From Mytilus edulis (taxonomy: Eukaryota; Mollusca; Bivalvia; Mytilida; Mytilidae), in NCBI RefSeq assembly GCF_963676685.1, contig NC_092354.1:14886746-14950745 (forward strand): 64,000 nucleotides of DNA, given 5' to 3'. Positions 14,401 through 26,400 of this stretch are shown here, one piece after another. The notes under the pieces are model-generated. The model had not been told where the DNA came from and searched no databases. It worked only from the letters and a program-made list of their open reading frames with translations. Made by a program: the position numbers and the translations under genes. Position 1 is the first letter of the stretch. Each line of letters starts with the position of its first letter.

Positions 14401-17400
14401 TTCACAAAATAAAGTTTTCTAACTTACTCTCTGTTGTTTCCACGTAAGTTTTGCAGTTGGGTCATTCATCAGAAAGCAATCTGAGCCAGTTTCAAAAGTA
14501 CAGGTCAAAGGTTCACTTGGTAGGGTTGTTGGAGTTGAATCACTTGGTAGAGTTGTTGGTAGAGTTGTCGGTACAGTTGTCGTACATGTAGTTGAATCCC
14601 CTGGTAGAGTTGTCAGTAGAGTTGTCGGTAGAGTTGTTGGTAGAGTTGACGGAGTTGAATCACTTGGTAGTGTTGTCGGTAGAGTTGTTGGAGTTGAATC
14701 ACTTGGTAGTGTTGTCGGTAGAGTTGTTGGAGTTGAATCACTTGGTAGAGTGGTCGGATTTGAATCTGTAAATAGAATAATGAGAAAATGTATCAATATG
14801 ACATCATGCCTTGGTCAATGCTCACACAATTATATTTTGTATAAGATGAGAAAGTCCAAATGTGCAGAGAGACCCACTGACCATTTTAGTCATTTAAGGT
14901 AGGAATCAAACATACCTTTAACATGCAGGGTTAACTCAAGTGTTAAAAATTCTAGTGATACAGATAATAAACTACCATTACATGTCACTTGGGTATAGAA
15001 ATTTGGTCACCTTGGTCATCCATTTGGCCATGCAGGATATTTTCAAACTCTTGTCAGTAGTCTTCCATGGTACAGGTTATTGGTATTCTTAAAGCTATGA
15101 TACGGTCAAGATGATTAATATGCAAAGAGTTTAAGGCGTTATAACATGGTAAAGATGCAACATGCAATAAGTTCATAATCCATGTAAACCAGTTTTCTAA
15201 CCAGTTCTCAGTGATTGTAAAAATTGTTGTACTTCAAATAGTTCTTCATGGTAATACAAGCATTTAAAACAAGAACAACAAGCAAACACATCTTACATGG
15301 TAAAGATTATTGACAATCAAAAAGTTCAAGGTGCTGTAACCTCCATTTGGTCATTATTAAAATACTGTGGATTCATTATTATTTGTTGGTTACCAAATTT
15401 CATGGATTTCATGGGTACAGGTGAACCACAAAATTCAATGACCAACTACGACTTTTCTATAAGGCTATTTGAAGAATTTGGCCAAACCATGAAATCAAAT
15501 ATCCCCCAAAATGCAACTTTTACTCATTCCACAAAAATTGGTACCAATGAAAATAAATGAATCCACATTTTCTTCTTACCTTTGTTAAAAGCTGTGGCAC
15601 TTATTTTGAATCCTTGCCATGGATCCCTGTCTTCTGCAAATTTAGCATCAAATCTGACCATCATCAAGTTAGATTCACCTGATGAGGTTGTAGTCCAGAT
15701 CCTGTTTTTAGCCTCACCACAAATCTTGACACCAAGTTGACCAATCAGATTATACCTTACTTCCATCCAATGGTAGCATCTGTCGAGAGTGTTGTATGGA
15801 AGGGAAAGCTCATCTTCTGTTAACTTTACATACATTTCAGCTGGAGCCTGAATTTAAATATTACCTAACCTATTTATTTCTAAGAATTTGATTGGTTAAA
15901 AGCAACCATGTGGAGACTATATATATTTCATAGTAATTGTACAATTAATTGTGAAATTATTGTAAAATAGAAAATTTCATAAATGCAGTGTTTATTTTAG
16001 TGATATTTATTTAAAACAGTGGTATAGGAAAAAAGTAGGAGTCTTGCAGAACTCTACCATCATAAGAGAGAAACAAGCATCAAACAGCTATAGTATGCCT
16101 TTGATATACCATATTCTATTTAGGTGTGCATGGTATGCATTTGTTTTACTAAATACAATTTCAGTTTTTTGTTCAGCTAAGGTTTTCTCAATCTTTTAGT
16201 TTCTGAGAGTATACTTGTTGTTTATATCTTTAGTTTGGCCATTGTGTTGGCTGGATTTCTCTGACTTTTGCTTTTGTTTACCCCATTTGTCACACTTTTT
16301 TTATCCGGATTGGGATGACCTTAGCTTTATATCCTTTTATATTATATTGTAAAACTATAAAAGAGGGAAGAAAGATACCAGAGGGACAGTCAAACTCATA
16401 AATCGAAAATAAACTGACAACGCCATGGCTAAAAATGAAAAAGACAAACAGACAAACAATAGTACATATGACACATCATAGAAAACTAAAGAATAAGCAA
16501 CACTAACCCCTACTAGGGGTGATCTCAAGTGCTCTGTAAGGGTAAGCAGATCCTGCTCCACATGTGGCACCCGTCGTGTTGCTCATGTTATAATAAATCG
16601 AGTAAATAGTCTAATTCGGTAGGTCACATTCATGAAAGGGAAGGGGGTTGACGTAAGGTGTATATTTCACAACATTTACCTTTATCAACCAGGTACACTT
16701 TGTTCCAACAGGATAGGATGATGGCCAGTTAGGTGTTTTTATCTCTGTGACCTTTGACTTGGATACATAGACAATACCTCCACATGCTAAAAATATACCA
16801 ATATTATGATTAAACTTCATGTAAACCCCAGATGTAATATAAAACTCAATCCTGTCACATTTTCATTTGGTAGTATTTTGTTGAAGACTGTGTGTATTGC
16901 CCTCTTAATGTTTCTTATATTTGGGAATTAATATTGTCTCCCCTAACCTGACAATAGTTCTATTAGATGGGAATTATCTCTCCTTACCTGATAATTTTGT
17001 ATTATTTTGCAATAATCTTCCCTTACCTGATAATGTTGTTTTTTTGATAATTTAGCAATTGTCTCCCCTTACCTCATGATGTTTCAATTCTTTTGCAATA
17101 ATCTTTCCTTACCTGATAATATTCTATTGTTTGGCAATTGTCTCCCCTTTCCTGAAGATATTTCTATTAATTGGGAATTATCTCCCCTTACCTGATAATT
17201 TTATTTGTATTTTGCAATTATCTCCTCTTACCTGATGATATGTTTCTATTATTTTGCAATAATTTTCTCTTACCTGATAATGTTTTTTTTTATTATTTGG
17301 CAATTTTCTTCTCTTAGCAGATAATGTTTCTATTATTTTGCAATAATCTTCCCTTATTTGATACTGTTTTTATTATTTTGCAGTAATTTTTTCTTACTTG

Positions 17401-20400
17401 ATAATGTTTTTTTTATTATTTGGCAATTGTCTCCCCTTACCTGATGTTGCTATTATTTTGCCATTTCTCCCCTTACCCCCTTATATTTATATTTTGCAAT
17501 TATCTCCCCTTACCAGATAATATTTCTATTATTTTTCAATAATCTTCCATCACCCTGATATTGTTTTTTTATTATTTTGCAATTGTCTCCCCTTAACTGA
17601 TGATGTTTCTATTAATTATTTTGGCAGTTATCTTCCCTTGCCATATGATGTGCCTACTGTTTATCTGAGTGAATTATCTCCCTTTACCTTGAGATGTTTC
17701 TACTGTTTGAAAATTATCTCCCCTTACCTGATGAGGTTTCTACTGTTTGACAGTTGTCTCCCTTCAGACCAGATGGACAGAAACATTCACAGTTGTGGTC
17801 AACAAATCCACCGTTTTCACATTTTGGTCTGGATGATCCTTTACAATGAGCTAAAATGTACAACAACTGGCAACATATGCATTTTACATATATTTCAATG
17901 ACCAGTATCAGTATAATAACTAGAATATATAAATTCCATTAGGGAAAAAAGGGTGTTCATTTTTTCACCAATGTTGTGGGTCATTTGTGGCTGTTTGTCC
18001 ATATGATACAAAAAAGAGTTTTTGTTTTGTTTTGTACAGTTTTCTTGTTTAAATTGTTTTACATTTGTTATATAAAGGCCTTGTTAAGCTTATAGTGTGG
18101 TATGGATTTAGCTGATTGTTGAAGAACATATCATCATATAACCTTCTCTGTCATGTGGTCTCTGGTCAAGACACTTTAATCTGTCAATTATATTTATACT
18201 TTCCACTCTTACTATATTATTGCCTTGACCTTCCTATCCATCAACATATAAAATTAAAAATAGAATACTGAACACCTATATATATAGAAATAAAACATGG
18301 GAAAATAGAAAGAAAAATTAACAAAGCATCCATAACTCAGTTCTACTAACTTAATGTGAAATAATACCTGCACATTGATATGCATCAGTGATATCGGCCA
18401 CGTCATAGAAATCCAGTCCAGCGTCTAGGTCAGCTAGAAATTCAAGGTTTTTGTCAACAAACTCCATTGTTTTTAATGTTGTATTTCCTATTTCTTTCCC
18501 AAATGACTAAAAATAGGATGAGAATTAATTCAGAACTGTACTTAAGAGTTATATCCAAGCATTCTAAATATTGACCTTTGAATAAGCTTTCTACAGAATG
18601 ATAAACTTAGAAAAACATGAAAATTTAAATTCAACGTATTTCTATACTCGGGTTATGTTCTTCTCATATATGTTTTGATGGTATGATACTAAACCCCTCA
18701 CGGGAAGGATTGTGCCTGATATTCATATAATGAAATCATAATCTTTCAATCAGTTTAATTGAAGTCTGGAGCTGGCATGTTAGTTAACTGCTAGTAGCCT
18801 AGTAGTCTGTTGGTATTTATGTATAATTGTTATTTTGTTTTTTTTCTTTGGTTATATCTTCTGACATCTGACTCAGACTTCTCTTGAATTGAATTTTAAA
18901 TGTACATATTATTATGCGTTTACTTTTTATACATTGGCTAGAGGTATAGGAGGTCGGGTTGATATCTCATAAACATGTTTAACCCAGCCGCAATTTTGTG
19001 CCTGTCCCAAGTCAGGAGCCTCTGGTCTTTGTTAGTCTTGTATTATTCTAATTATAGTTTCTTGTGTACAATTTGGAAATTAGTATGGCGTTCATTATCA
19101 CTGAACTAGTATATATTTGTTTAGGGGCCACCTGAAGGATACCTCGGGGTGAGGGAATTTCTCATTGTCTTCCGGCACTCCGGATTCTTCAACCAATAAA
19201 AACTTTCAGTCATGAAATAGCCTAAATGTGGTGCTTAAAAGTGGCATTAAAACACAAAAAATCAAAAAGCATATAATCTACATATTAACAAACTATTAAA
19301 AATTCTAGGGTTTATTGAAGTACTTACATACAGGCTATACTGCATAACAGATTCTGCGTCATAAGGTCGAGTATCTGAGGTCTTTTTTTTGTCAAAATTA
19401 AATTCATTTCCTGATGTTACATTTTCCTTTAAAATTCTGATGTAATCATCTCTGTCTAAGCGATTCTGTTCATGCCACATTCCTAAAGCATGCAAGATCT
19501 CATGTTGGACTGTAGAGTGCTGTATAAAACAATAGAGATTCTATATATAGCATGTAAGATCTCATGTTGGACTGTAGAGTGCTGTATAAAACAATAGAGA
19601 TTCTATATAAAGCATGCAAGATCTCATGTTGGACTGTAGAGTGCTGTATAAAACAATAGAGATTCTATATATAGCATGTAAGATCTCATGTTGGACCGTG
19701 GAGTGCTGTATAAAACAATAGAGATTCTATATAAAGCATGCAAGATCTCATGTTGGACTGTAGAGTGCTGTATAAAACAATAGAGATTCTATATATAGCA
19801 TGTAAGATCTCATGTTGGACTGTAGAGTGCTGTATAAAACAATAGAGATTCTATATAAAGCATGCAAGATCTCATGTTGGACTGTAGAGTGCTGTATAAA
19901 ACAATAGAGATTCTATATATAGCATGTAAGATCTCATGTTGGACCTTGGAGTGCTGTATAAAACAATAGAGATTCTATAGCATGTAAGATCTCATGTTGG
20001 ACTGTAGAGTGCTGTATAAAACAATAGAGATTCTATATATAGCATGTAAGATCTCATGTTGGACTGTGGAGTGCTGTATAAAACAGAAGAGATTACATAG
20101 CATGCAAGATCTCATGTTGGACCGTGGAATGCTGTATGAAACAATAGAGATTCTATATATAGCATGTAAGATCTCATGTTGGACCGTGGAGTGCTGTATA
20201 AAACAAAAGATAGGGATGCATGTTATTGCAACTTGAAATAGCCAATTATCATGATTATACAATTTTTGTAGATTTATGTTTATTTGTGGGATACTAATTT
20301 TCATAGATTTTTTAGGGTACAGGTACAAAATGTAAAATACAAATTTAAAAATTCAATAAGTACAAATAATTTAAAGACTTGATTTAATAATAAAAGTTTT

Positions 20401-23400
20401 GCAAAACCAAGAAATCAAATATTACAAAAAGACTAACTGTGTTGGAACTTTAATTCTAAATTTCACATTAATGAGTTACCATGGCAACACACCATAACAA
20501 AATTCTATATTAGGTTAAATTTCTTCATTTTTCTTGTTTAACATTTCAAAAACTTTATTTTCTTGTGCCAAAACTGGGTCATTCTCATACTCCTTTGTAG
20601 AACACATAATATGTGTAATAAGCCAGTTATTGAACTTACATGAGAAATATCAGGAATCATGAAAATACAAGCACATTTAACCCTTTCCTCCATGGATTAT
20701 TTTTTTTAATATACTTGATTCGCATAGGATTTTTTTCAGTAAAAAAATATCATCTGGTTTAAAGTGTTAATGCATTGTGAAAACGAATATTTCATCAATG
20801 AAATTCAAGTCAGATATTCTCATGAATTTTCATTTTCATATTGAATACATTTTTTAAGTCTGAAACAGACATTTTGAAGTCAAAGCAACTGAGATACTAC
20901 ACAGGCATCATTATGGAGTAAAGGGGTTGGCGTTAAAAGGCGTCATACTATGGAGGAAAGGGTTAAAGACCAAATCAACTGTCAACAACTGACTCATCCA
21001 AAACAAAATGGCCGACATTACTAGCCTGGATCATTGTGCATTTGAATCTATACCCAATGTCCAACAATAAAGACTAGAACAATTCATGACTAACACGACT
21101 AAAATTTCTATAGAGTTGATCGTGTATTGCTGATAATCTTAAAGGTCTTCTTTTTTTCTCTGTCTATTTCATATTTAGTTTAAAAAAATGGGTGAAAAAA
21201 AAGTCATTCAACATGTCTAAGGGCAATAACTTTTATAAGAAATGAATTAACAATTTTGGCTTTGTTTGATCCATATGAAGATTTTCTCTTGCTAATCATT
21301 ATTGGTGTTTACAGTTTCTTATTGTCTTCTATAGATTTTGCATAAAACTTCCTATATGAGGTCCCTTTATATGACTTTTGTGTTTACCCTGTAACCATGG
21401 TAACCTGGCTAAGCAAAAATAATATTCAAATACAAAAAATTATAACTTACATCCACACAACCTGGATTCTGTAAACTGATATGTTGTACACCTGATGGAT
21501 TTCTTCCAACATAGGACCAGCATCCCCTAAAAGATAAACAGAGCTATTTTCAATAATGACTAGAACACACCCGCGAAATCGCGGGCATTCAGAGCGTAGT
21601 TTAAAGTATCAGTATGTAAAGTGTTGTTGGAAGAATTTTGTTAAATACAGAATGACTGGAGAATTTCAGTAAAAGTATCATAAGTCATAGGTTATTGGGG
21701 ACAGGAAAATGTTTTTTTTTTACCCTCCACCTTTATTTCCAAAGTTCACAAGTTTTGGTTTTCTATCAATTTCAATATGAACATACATTTAGTATGTTAT
21801 GAACATTTATTTAAGTAAGGAGCCTGTAATTCAGTGGTTGTCGTTTGTTTATGTGTTACATATATTTGTTTTTCGTTCATTTTTTGTACATAAATAAGGC
21901 CGCTAGTTTTCTCGTTTGCATTGTTTTACATTGTCATTTCGGGGCCTTTTGAAGCTGAGTATGCGGTATGGGCTTTGCTCTTTGTTGAAGGCCGTACGGT
22001 AACCTATAATTGTTAATTTCTGTGTCATTTTGGTCTCTTGTGGAGAGTTGTCTCAACATGGCAATCATACCTCATCTTCTTTTTTTTTTGTAATCAATGA
22101 ATTTTGTAAAAGATTTAATGACTGGAGAATTTCAGAAAAAGTACCAAAAGTTCACATGAATAATTTTAGCGCTTATCTGTATATTATGAACATTCATTAC
22201 TATATAAATAAAGCGTATTTACTTTCAATTCTAAGTTTACTAATCGATCCATGGTGATCATTGATATAGTATACAGACCCTCTCTATTTAATAAACTCTG
22301 TGACTGCCGTGGATAGTAAACTTGAAAATGATAGCAGATAAAATTCTGAAAATACACTTTATTCGTAGTATATGTATGTTCAAAGTATACAGAAAAACGC
22401 AAACCGGAAGTCTAATCTGACTTAAAATTTCGTACAATGACGGGACAATACCCGGATGCCTTTTTTCTCGTTTTTCTCCTAAAATAACTCAATCTGAATA
22501 ATCATATGAATGGATGACAAATGCGACTATGCACTGTACCTATAGGACACAGAGGCGTGTTGATTAATTTATTGTGGAAAGAAGAGAAGCGACACCAAAA
22601 ATGAGGTCTTCTCGTTTAATAGTATAGATATACAAAAAGTATCACAAAAATACTATCTACAAGTAAATTTAAAAAGGTCGAATAACAAAATCAAATGCAA
22701 GATTTTATCAAAAACCAATGGAGTACTATTAATTCAGAAATTACTGCCTTAAGGACTTAAATGCGACTTTAATTTTTACGATTTTTAGAAAAATCCTGTT
22801 AAATTGATATAAAATATTTCAAAATGCGGTTTAAATTATTGCGTTTACAACTCTGTCGCATTTTTCGCAATAATAAAAAACTTGCAATAATTTCTGAACT
22901 TACAGTAAATGCAAAACAACCCTCATATTCCAGGCTTGAGTACATGCTTTTTCTGAAATTAATGGTGAGTTAAACCTGGTTTAATAGCTAGATAATCTTC
23001 CTACTTGTTTGAAGGTAATTGTTTCCGTCACGATTCTGGGTCCAAATGGGCGGAGGATTGCCCATCCATTTGATGGATGGACAACAAATAGAGTGAAGAT
23101 ATCAATCTATAGACTTTTTACATGTCCAAACTCCTAACCATGCCTTGGAGCCTCTGCCTATCCCTTTCTTCAAAATCTTTAAACTTTTACTGAAAATCTT
23201 ATCGTGTGTACTGTTGTTTTTTTTATTTTGTAGACATCATGTCGTTCAGTTTTTTTTCCAACTTAATATGAGTTTGAATGTCCATTCCATATCCTGAGAC
23301 TGACAGTGTCCTCTCTTTTAATAAAAAATAAAAGTTTTCAATGGTATCTTAAACATTGTAAATTCAGAAATTATTGCATCAATTTTTTTTAAGCCACTGG

Positions 23401-26400
23401 ATGAATTATTGCAATAAGAAAAATTTGCATTCTCAATCAAATACATAAATATATGAGGGTCTGGATTGGGGTTAAGTCAGATAAACTGATATAAACATGA
23501 TCAACAATGGGCAAAAATTGTCAAGAATAGAGAAAAATTTGTAAGGGTTCTGGGGAACCCAGTGTCTCGCCTACTCTTTCTGCTAATCGCAGGCTCAACA
23601 AAAATGAGGAAATAAATCAATAAAATATTCCTGTTGGTATTCATTTTTTGGTTGTAAGAAGCTTCTGTCCAAGTTTGGTAAAAATTCAGGATAGTTTATG
23701 AAACTAATAAATGTTTAAAAACTATTAACTGCAGCCTAAATGTAAAGTAACTGGAAGAAAACTAAATTTCCTTCTAGATGCTAGCTTTTGATCATAAACA
23801 AGCTTCTGTCCAAGTTTGGTACAAATCCAAAATAGTATAAGAAAGTTAAATGTTAAAAAGTTTAACAACAGAGTGAATGTGTTGTCTTCTGGCAGAAAAT
23901 CTAAGTCCATTTAAAAGTAAAATACGAAAAATTAATATTTTTTTTACAAAATTTCCTTCTAGATACTAGCTTTTGATCATAAACAAGCTTCTGTCCAAGT
24001 TTGGGACAAATCCAAAAGAGTATAAGAAAGTTATTAAAATTTTAAAAACTTTAACCACAGAGTGAATATTTGTGGACGCCGCCGCTGAAGACGGAATGTA
24101 GGATCGCTTAGTCTTGCTTTTTCGAATAAAATTGAAGGCTCGACAAAAAAGGACCAAAACAATAGAGAATAATAGGATGTTGAAATATGAAAAATAGAGA
24201 AAACGGACCAAAATATAGAATACAGAAAACTGACTTTAAAATTAAAGAAAACAGATGAAATTAAGGACCTCCACCCAGACCCTAATATATCTGCCTTCGA
24301 TAAATAATTAATCTTGCATACTGTAAATACAGAAATTATTGCATGCATTTATTATTGCGATTTTGTCATTTTAGATTAAAAAATGCGATATTGAGAAAAA
24401 TCCTGTTCAGTTCATTATTGCGTTAAATAACCCTGTCACATTTTTTGCAATAATAAAGATATCTCAACAACTTCTGAATTAACAGTAATTACTTTTCATT
24501 CTTTAAAAATGGCAATAATAAATGCACACAATATTTTTTGAAATTAGAATAGAAATGGGCTTAGCTATTATTACATACGGTAGATCAATAAATTCTATAT
24601 AAGTGGTATGACTGAGACCCTGCGCTTCAATACTGCCTTTAGGAACCAGTTGTATACAGGTCTTCCTCGCCAATTCCTCTATAGCTGTTTCAATTATCTT
24701 TCTCTCTTTGGTGTCGGCTAAAATCAACAAAAATTGTTTGATAAATAACTTCTTTAGGAGAATTTCTTCAGGTTTAAATTTTCATGTTACTATGAATGCT
24801 TATGTTTTATTAAATTGCAGCATGAAAATGTGTTTTTTACTTCTGTTTCTCTCTTTGGTATGGCTGAAATAAACAAAATTGATTAGTTAAGTAATTTATT
24901 TAGTTTGGAGAATGGTTTCTTGATTAAATGATCATATTAGCCAGTTGCTTGATGCAAGTTTGTTTTTTTAAAATCCCTTTTTTTCACAATTGTTTCTTGC
25001 ATTCCATCTATCCACTTAGACTCTCTGCTACAGGAATTGTTGACTTTAAGGAAGTTCGCTTGTCATGTTTTGGGATTTTTGTCAGATTTTTGGAATCCTC
25101 TGGTTTTATTCATTTGAATGCCTAAAAAAAAGTGTCCAGTGACCCCCATTTTTCTTTTCATAAATTTTGTACACGTATAATGATAAGCCATCAGTAAAAG
25201 TCTTATAAAATTTTAATTATTTTTTAATACCGGTAGTTTTTGAGAACTTAAACTGCTCAATGATAAAGCTATGAAAAGTCTAGAGAGAACATTTTCCCCC
25301 TCAATGGCTAATATCTCGAAAACAAGCTCATTGACCTATATACAACAATGTATTTTGTTTGCTCTTTTGATACCTTTAATAATCCCCTATCAATATAAAC
25401 TAGTGTTTTGAAAAGTTAATTATTCTGAAACTTAGAGAAGGGAACTCCCTTAAGACAGACCCACTGATACAGTTGACATCCCTCTTAATGTAAAATATTA
25501 AGAAACAAGACTTTTTGGCAATTTTCAAAAAGAGATAAAGATATGAACAATTAAGCAAATAAAGAGAGATAGATAAAACTAAATAGATGGCATGTCAGCA
25601 AGGGCCTTGACTGCACATTTTTGCTGCAAATGGCACTGAAGAGTATTACTATTTGATACCATACCTGCCAACTTTTGAAAATGCCCATGGGGGTTTTAGC
25701 GCGCGACAACAATTTCAAAGTTTAAAATTCTTTGCGACGACTATTTTGCGCGAAAAAGTGTCATTTTTGCATGATTTGTAAGATGAGCTTACATCCCTTT
25801 TTTTAAGTTTATTTGCATGATTCTAGTTATTATATCAGCAGAAAATATGAACATGTAGCTGTAAGACCAGGAATTATTTTCATGTGTAAGGATACTAAAT
25901 AGTTGTTGACTTTTCCAATTTAAAATTATACACAAAGAAGGACTTTTATCAGGTTGGGAACAACACATAGGGATCCCCCCTCAATGTTAGGACATTAAAA
26001 ACCACTTTTTAAGTACAAATGAGCATTCATATTATTTGAAGAAACTTTTCCCAAAGAACTGTACATCTTATGATCTATCATTGTCTATCTGGTATTATAT
26101 GGTCAACACATGTCCAAGAATTTTGATATGTTCTTGGCCTTATATCTTCTTTATGATTCAAAATAATAGGACTCTTCATTTAGAAAAGCTGTTCCAAATA
26201 TAATGTCAGAATTTCCCATTTTTAAGTTAACAAATCTACATTTTCCTATTTAATTTTTACAAGAGTGACCCCTTGACTAAGGGTTGTCCCTCATTTAAGG
26301 GATTCCTCATGTTGATGTGGGGGGGGGGGGGGGTTCCATGTGGAAAATAATGAAGAGTACATTATCCTTTAAATGATTGAATACATAAATAAAATTATGT

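Noticed and set aside
19488..20215. Regular direct repeats that resemble a CRISPR array
   Set aside because: The units are contiguous without unique spacers, the genome is clearly eukaryotic with introns, and the unit is explained by the exon 10 border.
19975..20328. 117-codon minus-strand open frame over the 62-bp array
   Set aside because: It follows from the repeat period and sequence; the unit is a splice junction, and the frame shifts by two bases per unit. Not a separate gene.
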